From an uncultured Clostridia bacterium (lineage in GTDB: Bacteria; Bacillota; Clostridia; UMGS1810), in contig CAKSPF010000002.1 of the NCBI GenBank assembly GCA_934481345.1, positions 124,001 through 188,000 on the forward strand: 64,000 nucleotides of DNA, given 5' to 3'. The notes beneath the pieces were generated by a model. It had not been told where the DNA came from and made no database searches. It worked only from the letters and a program-made list of their open reading frames with translations. The translations under genes and the position numbers were made by a program. Below are positions 42,920 to 52,533 of the stretch, piece after piece (positions within the stretch are counted from its first letter, which is position 1; each line of letters begins with the position of its first letter).

Positions 42920-42948
42920 AAACAAATGAAAAGAAAGGAAGATTAAAC

Positions 42949-43182
42949 ATGAAACTGCTTGATTGCTTGAAAAACGAAAAGCTGCTTTGTTTTATAGGAG
43001 GAGTTGCAGCCGCTACATACGGTGTAAAGGTCGCTAAAAGTCCGAAGACACGCAAGGTATGCGTAAACGGCATTGCCAAACTGATGAAGCTTCAGAATGA
43101 CGCACAGGTAACTTTGCAGAACATGAAGGAAGAAGCGGAAGACATTTGCTACGATGCAAAAAAAGAAGCTGAATTAGACTGA
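42949..43182 (+). CDS. DUF6110 family small membrane-associated protein
   Basis: A 77-residue protein with one short hydrophobic stretch (about 13-30; CFIGGVAAATYGVKVAKS) and a charged helical C-terminus. It looks like the small DUF6110-type protein that accompanies P1B ATPases in Clostridia. It lacks a CxxC metal motif but has scattered cysteines at 5, 14, 43 and 70 or so. It starts behind GAAAGGAAG and precedes the ATPase by 20 bases under the same palindromic operator. A chaperone or accessory role for the pump is inferred only. Confidence 0.65.
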   Translation: MKLLDCLKNEKLLCFIGGVAAATYGVKVAKSPKTRKVCVNGIAKLMKLQNDAQVTLQNMKEEAEDICYDAKKEAELD

Positions 43183-43202
43183 TTGTGAGGAAGTGACATT
43201 CA

Positions 43203-45278
43203 GTGAGATACAGTATTATATACGATTCGGCCGACAGGCTGAGGGCGCGCTGCGGTGCAGGTGCTTTTTCGGAATTTCAGGAGCAGAGCATTAAGGATAT
43301 TATGCATACCGTTCCGGGTGTAAATTCGGTAAAAGTATCTCATATCAACGGAAGTATTCTGTTGAATTACAGCGGAAAAATAAGAGAGCGCATATTGAAA
43401 AAAATCTCTGAAATAAATGCAGATGAGCTTGAAATTATGCCTCTTACACCAATTCAGATTACTGATAAGGATTTTAAACGTGACTTTTTCAAAATAATTG
43501 CAAACCGCGTGCTTACAAAGCTGTTTTTACCGTCGTTTCTGGTTACTCCGCTCACTGTTTGGCGGGCAATTCCGTTTATCAGAACGGGTTTGAAAAGTAT
43601 TTCCGAATGTAAGGTAAACGTTGCGCTTTTGGACGCTGTTTCCATATCTGCGTCAATACTCAGCGGTTCGTCTGAAACTGCGTCATCGGTAATGACGCTG
43701 CTTAATATATCCTCTCTGCTTGAGGGTTATACGAGAAAAAAAGCCAAAACGGCTCTTTTGGACAGTCTTACAATAAATATTGATAAGCTGTGGCGCGTAA
43801 CCGACGGCGAGGCGGAAAAAGTTCCGTTAAAGCAAATTGTGCGGGATGATATTGTGCGCGTTCAGCAGGGAAGCATGATTCCGGTGGACGGCATAGTGGT
43901 TTCGGGTGATGCGGAAGTGAATGAATCCGCAATGACGGGCGAGGCAATGCCTGCACATAAGACGGTGGATTCGAGTGTGTATGCGGGAACGGTTATTGAG
44001 GAAGGCACAATTGACATATGCGTTACAAAGCTGCCCGACGAAAGCCGTATAAGCAAGGTAGTGGAGCTCATAGAAAACTCAGAAAATCTGAAATCCGGCA
44101 TACAGACCAAAGCCGAAGCCTTTGCAGACAGGCTTGTGCCTTTCAGCCTGCTTACAAGCGCCGCCACATATTTCTTTACCGGCAATATTACAAAGGCGCT
44201 TTCCGTGCTGATGGTGGATTATTCCTGCGCCATTAAGCTTTCTACACCGATATGTGTAATATCGGCAATGAGAGAGGCAACTGCTTATGACATAATGGTT
44301 AAGGGCGGAAGATTTCTGGAAAATTATGCTCATGCCGATACGGTTGTATTTGACAAAACCGGTACGCTTACCGTGTCATGCCCGAATCTGCCAAATGTTG
44401 TGGCATTTGAGGGCTACAGCGAAGACGAGGTTCTGAGGATAGCCGCATGTCTGGAAGAACATTTTCCGCACAGCGTTGCAAAGGCGATTGTTCATGCTGC
44501 CGAAGAAAAAAATCTTATGCATATTGAGGAACACGCCGAGGTGGAATACATAGTTGCACACGGCATATCCACGAAACTGCACGGAAAGAGCGCTCTTATA
44601 GGCAGTGCTCACTTTATCTTTGATGACGAAAACATTGCCACAACCGAGAAGCAGCAGGAAATTATTAAAAAGCTCGGCGAAAGGTATTCTATGGTTTACC
44701 TTGCTATAGGTGGCAAGCTGTGCGGTATTTTGTGCATTGAAGATCCTGTAAGGGAAAATGCCGCAGAGGTTATACAGATGCTTAAAGCAAAAGGCATGGA
44801 CAATATCATGATGATAACCGGCGACGGCGAAAGCACTGCAAAAAGCGTTTGCGAACAGCTCGGGATTGAAAAATACCATGCAAAGGTTTTACCCGAGGAC
44901 AAGCTTAATATAGTAAATGATATCAAAACAAAAGGTCACAAGGTTGTAATGGTGGGCGACGGAATAAACGATTCGCCTGCGCTTGCTGCGGCAGATGTAT
45001 CTGTCGCTATGAAGGACGCTTCCGACATTGCGCGCGAGGTTGCCGACGTTACCCTGCTTACCTCGGACCTTGAACGTCTGGTTGTTTTGAGAAATCTGAG
45101 CGAGGGCCTGTTTGAACGGATATATAAAAATTACCGCTTTATTTCGATTTTTAACAGCGGTCTGATTATTTTGGGAATTGCAGGTGTTATTACACCTGTT
45201 ACATCGGCGCTTTTGCACAATGTTTCCACACTCGGAATATGTGCATGCAGTATGCGTCCCGTTTTGAAAAACAAATAG
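43203..45278 (+). CDS. P1B-type heavy-metal translocating ATPase
   Basis: A 691-residue membrane pump. An N-terminal ferredoxin-like domain (1-75) resembles a heavy-metal-associated domain but lacks the CxxC pair. The actuator has MTGEAMP (about 244-250), and the phosphorylated Asp384 lies in DKTGTLT. FPHSVAKAI matches the HP locus, and GDGINDSPALAAADVSVAM forms the hinge. The metal-site helix reads SCAIKLSTP (341-349), a single Cys in place of CPC or SPC. This places it with the less studied clostridial P1B pumps, possibly for iron, manganese or zinc. Start GTG 43203. It shares a promoter and palindromic operator with DUF6110. Confidence 0.9.
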   Translation: MRYSIIYDSADRLRARCGAGAFSEFQEQSIKDIMHTVPGVNSVKVSHINGSILLNYSGKIRERILKKISEINADELEIMPLTPIQITDKDFKRDFFKIIANRVLTKLFLPSFLVTPLTVWRAIPFIRTGLKSISECKVNVALLDAVSISASILSGSSETASSVMTLLNISSLLEGYTRKKAKTALLDSLTINIDKLWRVTDGEAEKVPLKQIVRDDIVRVQQGSMIPVDGIVVSGDAEVNESAMTGEAMPAHKTVDSSVYAGTVIEEGTIDICVTKLPDESRISKVVELIENSENLKSGIQTKAEAFADRLVPFSLLTSAATYFFTGNITKALSVLMVDYSCAIKLSTPICVISAMREATAYDIMVKGGRFLENYAHADTVVFDKTGTLTVSCPNLPNVVAFEGYSEDEVLRIAACLEEHFPHSVAKAIVHAAEEKNLMHIEEHAEVEYIVAHGISTKLHGKSALIGSAHFIFDDENIATTEKQQEIIKKLGERYSMVYLAIGGKLCGILCIEDPVRENAAEVIQMLKAKGMDNIMMITGDGESTAKSVCEQLGIEKYHAKVLPEDKLNIVNDIKTKGHKVVMVGDGINDSPALAAADVSVAMKDASDIAREVADVTLLTSDLERLVVLRNLSEGLFERIYKNYRFISIFNSGLIILGIAGVITPVTSALLHNVSTLGICACSMRPVLKNK

Positions 45279-45295
45279 TTTTAAACCCATAAAGT

Positions 45296-45333
45296 AAAAG
45301 GCATTGCAGAGCAAGTAACTGCAATGCCTTTTT
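45296..45333 (+). terminator. Terminator of the metal ATPase operon
   Basis: AAAAGGCATTGCAG (45296-45309) pairs with CTGCAATGCCTTTTT (45319-45333) and is followed by further T residues. Confidence 0.85.
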
Positions 45334-45408
45334 GTTTTAAGATAAGCATATCTGCGGTATTAAAATTATAGGAATTTAAAAAAAGTACAAAACATGCTTC
45401 TGTAATTC

Positions 45409-45437
45409 TTGACTTTTGTATCAGTTTTAGGTACAAT
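45409..45437 (+). promoter_or_regulatory. Promoter of hisS-aspS
   Basis: TTGACT (45409-45414), 17 bases and TACAAT (45432-45437). The leader of about 67 bases to the hisS start is too short for a T-box riboswitch. Confidence 0.75.
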
Positions 45438-45510
45438 AAATAAGATAATGATTTAATGTGGTAAATTTTGTTTGATTATGAATTTTCACCTTTGATAAGG
45501 AGGATTTGAT

Positions 45511-46767
45511 ATGCTTACTAAAGCACCAAAAGGTACGGGAGATATTTTGGCGGACGACTCCGGAAAATGGCAGTATGCGGAAAAACAAATAAGAGATTTA
45601 TGCAAGTGCTTTGGAGTTAAAGAGATACGCACACCTGTGTTTGAACATACGGAATTGTTTTCAAGAGGCGTCGGAGATACAACCGATGTAGTGGAAAAGG
45701 AAATGTATACTTTTAACGACAAAGGCGGAAGAAGCATAACACTGCGTCCGGAGGGAACGTCGGGTGCTGCAAGAAGCTTTATAGAACACGGACTTTTTAA
45801 CAATCCGCAGCCGACGAAGCTTTTTTATAATATAAGCTGTTATCGCTATGAAAAACCGCAGGCAGGACGTCTGAGAGAATTTCATCAGTTCGGAACAGAG
45901 TATTTCGGCTCCGGTGAGCCTTCTGCCGACGCAGAGGTAATAGAGCTTGCCTATATGCTCCTTACAAAGCTCGGTTTGAAGGATTTGCAGCTTCACATAA
46001 ACAGTATAGGCTGCCCGAATTGCCGCAAGCTTTACAACGAAAAGCTCAAGGATTTTTTGAAGGATAATTACGACAGCCTTTGCGATACCTGCAAGAGCAG
46101 ATACGAAAGAAATCCCATGCGTATAATTGACTGCAAATCATCGGTGTGTAAGGAAATCATCAAAAATGCTCCGAGACTTATAGATTATCTTTGCGATGAT
46201 TGCAGCAGGCATTTTGAAGCGGTTAAATCAGCGTTGGATAATGTAGGCATAAGCTACGATATCGACCCCGATATTGTCCGCGGTCTGGATTATTATACAA
46301 AGACTGTTTTTGAAATTACGGCGGATATTGCCAGTGCTAATACCACCATATGCGGCGGCGGACGCTATGACGGACTTATAGAGGAACTCGGAGGTCCGAG
46401 TACACCTGCATGCGGTTTCGCTATAGGTATGGAAAGACTGTTTTTGGCTCTTGAGGCACAGAGCATTGATATTGACTGTGATGACAGCCTTGATATATTT
46501 GTGGGCAGCATTGGTGATGAAAGCCATGCAGCCGCTCAGAAGCTTGTGTACTCACTAAGACAAATCGGTATAAGCGCCGATTATGACAAAATGCAGCGCA
46601 GTGTAAAAGCGCAGATGAAGTACGCAAACAAAACAGGATGCAAATATACAATGATTATAGGCAGCGATGAAATTAATTCAAATAAAGCAAACCTTAAAAA
46701 CATGGCTTTGGGTGAAACTGTTGAAGTTGAACTTGACGCAGATACCATAGCCGATGCAATAAGATAG
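45511..46767 (+). CDS. hisS: Histidyl-tRNA synthetase
   Basis: A 418-residue class II synthetase. Motif 2 has YRYEKPQAGRLREFHQFG, and the histidine-specific motifs are RGLDYYTKTVFEI (His A) and GGGRYDGLIEELGG, with FAIGMERL as motif 3. The C-terminal anticodon domain runs from about 325. A cysteine-rich stretch at 168-235 (CPNCR, CDTC, CDDC) is a zinc-like insertion seen in many clostridial HisRS. It starts behind AAGGAGG and is followed 41 bases later by aspS, the usual pair. Confidence 0.97.
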   Translation: MLTKAPKGTGDILADDSGKWQYAEKQIRDLCKCFGVKEIRTPVFEHTELFSRGVGDTTDVVEKEMYTFNDKGGRSITLRPEGTSGAARSFIEHGLFNNPQPTKLFYNISCYRYEKPQAGRLREFHQFGTEYFGSGEPSADAEVIELAYMLLTKLGLKDLQLHINSIGCPNCRKLYNEKLKDFLKDNYDSLCDTCKSRYERNPMRIIDCKSSVCKEIIKNAPRLIDYLCDDCSRHFEAVKSALDNVGISYDIDPDIVRGLDYYTKTVFEITADIASANTTICGGGRYDGLIEELGGPSTPACGFAIGMERLFLALEAQSIDIDCDDSLDIFVGSIGDESHAAAQKLVYSLRQIGISADYDKMQRSVKAQMKYANKTGCKYTMIIGSDEINSNKANLKNMALGETVEVELDADTIADAIR

Positions 46768-46808
46768 ACCCGGTAAAAAATCAACAATTAACTCAAGGAG
46801 GAATTCTC

Positions 46809-48596
46809 ATGTTTGAGAAATTAGCAGGATTAAAAAGAACGCATATGTGTGCCGGCTTAACTGCCGAAAATGCAGGCGAAGAAGTTGTTCTTATGGGATT
46901 TGCCGATTCTGTAAGGGATTTGGGAGGACTAATATTTATCAATCTTCGTGACATAAGCGGAAAGATACAGCTCATGTTTGATACAAACGACAGTGCGCTT
47001 TGCGAAAAGGCAGCCAAAGTAAGAAGCGAATATGTACTTGCGGTAAAGGGAACGGTCGCACTCCGTGCTCCCGAAGCTGTGAATAAGAATATGAAAACCG
47101 GAGAAATTGAAATTTCCGTAAGCGAACTCAGAATTCTGGATTCCGCTCAGACACCGCCATTCTATATAGTAGAAAACAGTGATGTAAAAGAAGATTTAAG
47201 ACTTAAATACAGATACCTGGATTTAAGACGTCCGGATATGCAGAGAAGACTTATTTTAAGAAGCAAAATTGCAAAAATAGTGCGTAATTTCTATGATGAA
47301 AACGGATTTTTGGAGATTGAAACGCCTATGCTTCAAAAGAGCACTCCCGAAGGTGCAAGGGACTATCTTGTTCCGAGCCGTGTGCATAACGGTAAGTTTT
47401 ATGCATTGCCGCAGTCTCCGCAGCTTTATAAGCAGCTTTTGATGATTGCCGGAATGGACAGATACTATCAGATTGTTAAATGCTTCCGCGATGAAGATTT
47501 GCGCGCAGACCGTCAGCCTGAATTTACACAGATAGATATTGAAATGTCATTTGTGGATATGGATGACGTAATAAGCGTAAATGAAAAGCTCATTGCAAAG
47601 ATATTTAAAGAAGTAAAGGGAATAGATGTAAAAATACCGTTCCAAAGAATGCTTTATTCCGAGGCAATGGACAGATTCGGTTCCGATAAGCCCGATACAA
47701 GGTTTGACCTTGAACTGAAAAATATTTCCGATGATGTGGCAGGCTGTGAGTTTAAGGTATTCACAGATGTTCTGGCAAACGGCGGCACGGTGCGCGCAAT
47801 TAATGCCAAAAACCTCGGCACAAGCCTTTCGCGCAAAAAAATTGACGCGTTGGGTGAGTTTGTAAAGACATATAAGGCAAAAGCACTTGCATGGATTAAA
47901 GTCAACCCGGACGGCGTGCAGTCGCCGATTGCAAAGTTCCTCACTGATGATGAAATGCAGGCTGTGCTGAAAACTATGGACGCAAAGGAAAATGATGTTA
48001 TATTTATTATTGCAGATAAGCCGTCCGTTGTGTTTGCGGCACTCGGTGCTCTTCGTATAGATATAGCCAAAACCTACGGACTTATTGATGAAAACAAGTT
48101 TAATTTCCTTTGGGTTACGGACTTCCCGCTCCTGGAATACAGCGAGGAAGAAAACAGATACGTTGCCATGCATCATCCGTTCACCTCGCCTAAGGACGAG
48201 GATTTGGAGCTGCTTGATACCGATCCCGGCAAGGTAAGAGCAAAAGCGTATGATATTATATTAAACGGTGTCGAGCTTGGCGGAGGAAGTATAAGAATAT
48301 ATAATACAGAACTCCAGGAGAAGATGTTCGGTGTTCTCGGATTTACCAAAGAGCAGGCATGGGAGCGTTTCGGATTCCTTATGGAAGCATTCAAGTACGG
48401 CACGCCTCCGCACGGCGGTATGGCATACGGGTTTGACCGTCTTGTCATGCTGATAGACGGATGTGATTCCATAAGAGATGTCATAGCATTCCCGAAGGTT
48501 CAGAATGCCTCCGAACTTATGAGCGGTGCACCGGACCGTGTAGACGACAAGCAGCTTGGAGAACTCGGAATAGATTTGATAAAAGAAGAAAATTAA
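46809..48596 (+). CDS. aspS: Aspartyl-tRNA synthetase
   Basis: A 595-residue bacterial-type class II synthetase. An N-terminal OB anticodon domain (1-105) precedes the catalytic core with FLEIETPMLQKSTPEGARDY, FRDEDLRADRQPEFTQID and GGMAYGFDRLVMLI. The bacterial GAD insertion domain lies at about 290-410. It starts behind CAAGGAGG. It is co-transcribed with hisS, and no terminator is evident directly after the stop. Confidence 0.97.
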   Translation: MFEKLAGLKRTHMCAGLTAENAGEEVVLMGFADSVRDLGGLIFINLRDISGKIQLMFDTNDSALCEKAAKVRSEYVLAVKGTVALRAPEAVNKNMKTGEIEISVSELRILDSAQTPPFYIVENSDVKEDLRLKYRYLDLRRPDMQRRLILRSKIAKIVRNFYDENGFLEIETPMLQKSTPEGARDYLVPSRVHNGKFYALPQSPQLYKQLLMIAGMDRYYQIVKCFRDEDLRADRQPEFTQIDIEMSFVDMDDVISVNEKLIAKIFKEVKGIDVKIPFQRMLYSEAMDRFGSDKPDTRFDLELKNISDDVAGCEFKVFTDVLANGGTVRAINAKNLGTSLSRKKIDALGEFVKTYKAKALAWIKVNPDGVQSPIAKFLTDDEMQAVLKTMDAKENDVIFIIADKPSVVFAALGALRIDIAKTYGLIDENKFNFLWVTDFPLLEYSEEENRYVAMHHPFTSPKDEDLELLDTDPGKVRAKAYDIILNGVELGGGSIRIYNTELQEKMFGVLGFTKEQAWERFGFLMEAFKYGTPPHGGMAYGFDRLVMLIDGCDSIRDVIAFPKVQNASELMSGAPDRVDDKQLGELGIDLIKEEN

Positions 48597-48648
48597 CAAA
48601 ATATTAACATAACAAATTGTATTGTATGGTACAATGTTAGTATTCGTA

Positions 48649-48682
48649 AAGTCTTGCAAGACCTGCGCGGTCTTGCAAACTT
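48649..48682 (+). promoter_or_regulatory. Hairpin in the leader of the GldA-type ABC operon
   Basis: TTGCAAGACC (48654-48663), loop TGCGC, GGTCTTGCAA (48669-48678) form a 10-bp stem, extended weakly by AAGT/ACTT outside. No T run follows immediately, so it is a leader or regulatory hairpin, or a weak terminator for aspS. TGGTACAAT (48627-48635), just upstream, is a possible extended -10 box. Confidence 0.4.
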
Positions 48683-48743
48683 CATTTTACGGCAAAATAA
48701 TGTATTTTTTCATTTATTACTGTGAAAGGTGTTGAAACCGCTG

Positions 48744-49775
48744 ATGATTGATGTGAAAAATATTACAAAAGAATACGGCACAAAAAAGGCTGTTGACAAT
48801 GTTTCATTTAAAGCTGAAAACGGTGAAATTCTTGGCTTTTTGGGACCGAACGGCGCCGGGAAGACGACAACAATGAATATTATAACCGGTTATATTTCCG
48901 CAACCGGCGGCAGGGTTCTTATAGACGGCTGCGATGTTGTGCGGGATTCGCTTGCCTGCAAGGCAAAAATCGGTTATCTTCCGGAACAGCCTCCGCTGTA
49001 TATGAATATGACGGTAAATGAATATCTCGGTTTTGTGTATGATATAAAAAAAGTCAAAAACAATAAAAGCATATCGGAGGATAAAAAAACTCATATCAGA
49101 AAAATATCAGAGCTTGTTAAAATTGACACTGTGTGCGGCAGCCTTATAAAAAATCTTTCTAAGGGATATAAACAGAGAGTCGGCATTGCACAGGCGCTTA
49201 TAGGAAACCCTGAAATCTTAATACTTGATGAGCCTACTGTCGGACTTGATCCGAAGCAAATTCTGGAAATACGCAGTGTTATAAAAGAGCTTGGCGAAAA
49301 CCGGACAGTTATTGTCAGCTCCCACATTCTTTCTGAAATAAGTGCAATATGCGACAGAGTACTTATAATAAACAAAGGCAAAATTCTTGCGGAAGATACA
49401 CCGGACAATCTTTCCAAAAAACTGGAAAATCAATCAAGATTTACGGCAAGAATCGAGGGAGAAAGAAATGCCGTTGAAAGCGTGCTTGAAAATATACCCG
49501 GCATTGTTTCGTATACATATTCCGGGGTTAACGAAGAAAACACAGCTGATTATATCATAGAAGCTGCAAGCAGTACTGACATCCGGAAACCGCTGTTTAA
49601 GGCTTTGGCGGAAAAGGATATGGCTCTTTTAATGCTGAATCCCGCGGAGCTTTCGCTTGAAGATATATTTATTGAACTTACCGATAAAAATATATCTCTC
49701 ATGAATAAAAGCGATGAAGAACCGACAGCAATGGATAATATCGAAAAAGACAGCGGAGTGGAGGAGAATAAATAA
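48744..49775 (+). CDS. ABC transporter ATPase, GldA-like
   Basis: A 343-residue ATPase with Walker A GPNGAGKTTTMNI, signature LSKGYKQRVGIAQAL, Walker B LILDEPTVGLDPKQ and the switch His in VSSHILSEI. A C-terminal domain of about 120 residues follows. It resembles GldA and the NatA/CcmA-type ATPases of ABC-2 systems. ATG 48744 is preferred, although its AAAGGTG site lies 12 bases upstream; GTG 48729 overlaps that site. It overlaps the permease gene by one base. Together with the next three genes it forms an ABC-2 transporter with a GldG-type extracellular partner. Confidence 0.88.
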   Translation: MIDVKNITKEYGTKKAVDNVSFKAENGEILGFLGPNGAGKTTTMNIITGYISATGGRVLIDGCDVVRDSLACKAKIGYLPEQPPLYMNMTVNEYLGFVYDIKKVKNNKSISEDKKTHIRKISELVKIDTVCGSLIKNLSKGYKQRVGIAQALIGNPEILILDEPTVGLDPKQILEIRSVIKELGENRTVIVSSHILSEISAICDRVLIINKGKILAEDTPDNLSKKLENQSRFTARIEGERNAVESVLENIPGIVSYTYSGVNEENTADYIIEAASSTDIRKPLFKALAEKDMALLMLNPAELSLEDIFIELTDKNISLMNKSDEEPTAMDNIEKDSGVEENK

Positions 49776-50491
49776 TGTATGCAATTTTAAAAAAGGAATT
49801 GAAGCAGTATTTTATTTCGCCTATAGGGTATGTATTTATTGCGGTTTTCATGTGTGTGTCGGGATTTTTCTTCTGGGGATACAATATAGCGTCAGGCAGT
49901 GCGGATATGACCGGCTTTTTCTCGCAGATGACTTTTGTTTTTCTGATAATGGTACCGTTTCTTACAATGCGCCTTATTGCCGAGGAAAAGAGTGCAAAAA
50001 CCGACCAGCTTCTTTTTACTTCGCCGATAACCTCGGCAGAAATTGTTTGGGGCAAGGCTCTTGCGGCTTTTGCCGTGTTTGCCGTTACCGCGGTTATTAT
50101 GCTTATATATCCGATTGTTCTTATGATGTGCTATGACGGTAAATTCGCATGGGGAGTTACTTTTTGCAATTATATCGGATTTTTTCTTATGGGATGTGCT
50201 TATATCTCGATAGGATTGTTTATATCATCTTTTACCGAAAATCAGATTATTTCCGCAGCCCTGACATTTGCCGTACTGCTTTTGCTGTATCTGGTTCAGG
50301 CGCTTTCAGACGTGTTTGCCTCAAATGCAGTCAAAAGTATTATAAACGCATTGGCGATAAATGTGCGTTATAATAATGACTTTGCCCTTGGAATACTCAG
50401 CTTTCCGTCGGTTATATACTATTTGAGTATAGTTTGCATTTTTGTATTTTTGACTTACAGAAATATTGAATTGCGAAAGATTTCAAAATAG
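49775..50491 (+). CDS. ABC-2 type permease, GldF-like
   Basis: A 238-residue membrane protein with six helices (about 18-38, 50-72, 98-120, 138-158, 168-185, 208-228) and the conserved MRLIAEEKSAKTDQLLFTSP segment of the GldF/ABC-2 permease family. It forms the membrane pore for the GldA-like ATPase. The start codon overlaps the previous stop (TAATG) and is preceded by GGAGGAG. Confidence 0.88.
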   Translation: MYAILKKELKQYFISPIGYVFIAVFMCVSGFFFWGYNIASGSADMTGFFSQMTFVFLIMVPFLTMRLIAEEKSAKTDQLLFTSPITSAEIVWGKALAAFAVFAVTAVIMLIYPIVLMMCYDGKFAWGVTFCNYIGFFLMGCAYISIGLFISSFTENQIISAALTFAVLLLLYLVQALSDVFASNAVKSIINALAINVRYNNDFALGILSFPSVIYYLSIVCIFVFLTYRNIELRKISK

Positions 50492-50502
50492 GGGGGATAA
50501 CG

Positions 50503-51942
50503 ATGAAAAACAATACAAACACTAACTCAGAATTCAGAATTAAATACGGCGCGGTTTCGACTGTTTTTGTATGCCTGTTTATAGCCGCCGTTATACTTAT
50601 AAACATCGTTGTCACTACTCTCGGCACAAAGGTAAATCTCAAAATAGACCTTACGCAGAGCCAAATACTTGACTTTTCGGATATTACATACAAGACGGTA
50701 AAAGGACTTAAAAAGGATGTTAATGTTTATTCGTTAATTCCGGAAAGCGCCGGTAATGAAATTGCGGTTTCTCTTGAGGAAATACTAAATAAATACAACC
50801 GCCTGTCATCACATATAAAATATAAGGTAATTGACGCAAACAAAAATCCGGGATTTATGACAAAATATACAAAGGACGCATCTCAGCTCAGTTCATTCAG
50901 CGTCGTGTTTGAGTGCGGAAACAAATTTAAAATAGTTGATCTTGCCGAAAATGTATCTTATATGTCAAATGACGGTCAATATATAGATTTACCGAATGCC
51001 GAAAAAAAGTTTACCTCTGCAATTCTTTATGTGGTAAGCGGCAAAAACACCAAAATAGCAGTGCTTGACGGTATGCACGGTGAATATATATTTCAGCCGG
51101 ATTATCCGTCATATGATATGTATACGGAAACCTTCAAAAACGAGAATTACGATATAGAAAAGATTGATATTGCATCACAGGACATTCCGGGTGATACAGA
51201 CATTGTTTTTTTTGCAAATCCCATGACGGATTACACAGAAGAAGAAATAGCCAAACTGGAGAAATTTCTCGCAGCGGGAAAATCAATTCAGATTTGCTTT
51301 GAGCAGTATAAAGGAAATCTGCCGAATCTGGATAAATTTTTCAGAGAAAAGTGGGGCATAAATCTTGATGAAGGAATTCTTCTTGAGGGTGACAGCCAAA
51401 AATATACAAACGGTGCTCCGTACTCGATTATACCGACATATGAATCAAGCACTGTGACCGATCCGCTTATGCAGGCAAGGCAGAATACACTTATAATTTT
51501 GCCGGCTCCCGTTACAATTGACGATAAAGACGGTATCGGTTCAACTCTTTTGGCGGTTACAAGCGATAAAGCGTATGTCAAAACCAATACTGAGGCTACA
51601 ACCTTTGAATACGAAGACGGTGACATCAAGGGCAAATACGTACTTTCCGCAGTGCTCACAGACGAAAAAACAAACGGCAGAATAGATATAATAGCAGGAG
51701 GTTCGTTTATACTGGGAGCGCAGTATCCAACATATGCAAACAAGGATTTCTATCAGAATTCGGTTGCCTTTCTTGCCGATAAGGAACAGGAAATATCCAT
51801 AAGACCAAAGGATATGAGTTCAAAAACATTTCTTTTGTCAAATCAAAAAATGCTGATATTCCTTATTGTTTTTGTACTTGTCATACCGCTGGCGGTTCTT
51901 GTATCCGGACTGGTAATATGGCTGAAAAGGAGACGCTTATGA
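50503..51942 (+). CDS. GldG family ABC transporter accessory protein
   Basis: A 479-residue protein with an N-terminal helix (about 18-38), a large extracytoplasmic GldG-type domain (about 45-440; LSSHIKYKVIDANKNP, then KKFTSAILYVVSGKNTKIAVL and a PMTDYTEEEIAKLEKFLAAG region) and a C-terminal helix (about 448-474) ending in basic residues. The domain is related to the IFT52-like GldG fold. In Bacteroidetes GldAFG supports gliding; in Firmicutes the cargo is unknown. It lies 11 bases after the permease and overlaps the DUF4340 gene. Confidence 0.85.
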   Translation: MKNNTNTNSEFRIKYGAVSTVFVCLFIAAVILINIVVTTLGTKVNLKIDLTQSQILDFSDITYKTVKGLKKDVNVYSLIPESAGNEIAVSLEEILNKYNRLSSHIKYKVIDANKNPGFMTKYTKDASQLSSFSVVFECGNKFKIVDLAENVSYMSNDGQYIDLPNAEKKFTSAILYVVSGKNTKIAVLDGMHGEYIFQPDYPSYDMYTETFKNENYDIEKIDIASQDIPGDTDIVFFANPMTDYTEEEIAKLEKFLAAGKSIQICFEQYKGNLPNLDKFFREKWGINLDEGILLEGDSQKYTNGAPYSIIPTYESSTVTDPLMQARQNTLIILPAPVTIDDKDGIGSTLLAVTSDKAYVKTNTEATTFEYEDGDIKGKYVLSAVLTDEKTNGRIDIIAGGSFILGAQYPTYANKDFYQNSVAFLADKEQEISIRPKDMSSKTFLLSNQKMLIFLIVFVLVIPLAVLVSGLVIWLKRRRL

Positions 51943-52487
51943 TTAAAAAGCGCACAATAATTGTACTTTGCATTTTAATTGTATTGCTTGCGGCGGCATT
52001 TTATATAATAAACAAATGGGATTCGCTAAGTAATATTGTCGGTATGGATAATGATGATAAGTCTGTCTGCCTGTACAACGGCGACCCGGACGCAATTTCC
52101 GAAATTACCGTGAACATTCCCGGAGAAAGCTATACTCTTGTCAGAAACAACGATGGAGATTGGCACATTAAAGGGCAGGAGAATATTGCTGTCGATAACA
52201 CTGCTGCAAACAGCCTTGCCGTTGAGGTTTCTGTTATAAATGCATATCAGCTTATTGAAAAAAACGCTTCTGATTTATCGGTATACGGGCTTGATAATTC
52301 AGAATATTCATTCAGCGCAAAAACAGGAGAGGAAACAATAACCTTTGTACGGGGTGATGAAACACCGGTCGGCAGTTATTTTTACTTTAAAAATGCAGAG
52401 AGTAATGATGTATATTCGCAGTACTCGTCAAAATGCACTTCCGTTTTCAAGAGCTTATCGGAATATATTCCCGGTATTGAAGAATAA
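51939..52487 (+). CDS. DUF4340 domain protein, short form
   Basis: A 182-residue protein with an N-terminal anchor (about 5-25) and one DUF4340-type unit (about 45-150; DPDAISEITVNIPGESYTLV, DGDWHIKGQENIAVD and LSVYGLDNSEYSFS). Full-length family members usually carry further repeats, so this is a short version. It overlaps the gldG-type gene by four bases and completes the ABC operon. It probably sits outside the membrane beside the GldG-like protein. A terminator follows. Confidence 0.75.
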   Translation: MIKKRTIIVLCILIVLLAAAFYIINKWDSLSNIVGMDNDDKSVCLYNGDPDAISEITVNIPGESYTLVRNNDGDWHIKGQENIAVDNTAANSLAVEVSVINAYQLIEKNASDLSVYGLDNSEYSFSAKTGEETITFVRGDETPVGSYFYFKNAESNDVYSQYSSKCTSVFKSLSEYIPGIEE

Positions 52488-52503
52488 AAATCAAAACAAA
52501 GAA

Positions 52504-52533
52504 AAAGCTGAGAATTTAATTTCTCAGCTTGTT
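52504..52533. terminator. Shared terminator of the GldAFG operon and the RluD-type gene
   Basis: AAGCTGAGAA (52505-52514) pairs with TTCTCAGCTT (52521-52530). It ends the plus-strand operon and overlaps the last codons of the convergent pseudouridine synthase gene, whose stop is at 52516-52518. Confidence 0.75.

Noticed and set aside
45438..45510. T-box riboswitch before hisS
   Set aside because: Leader of about 67 bases is too short and lacks any specifier stem or antiterminator bulge.
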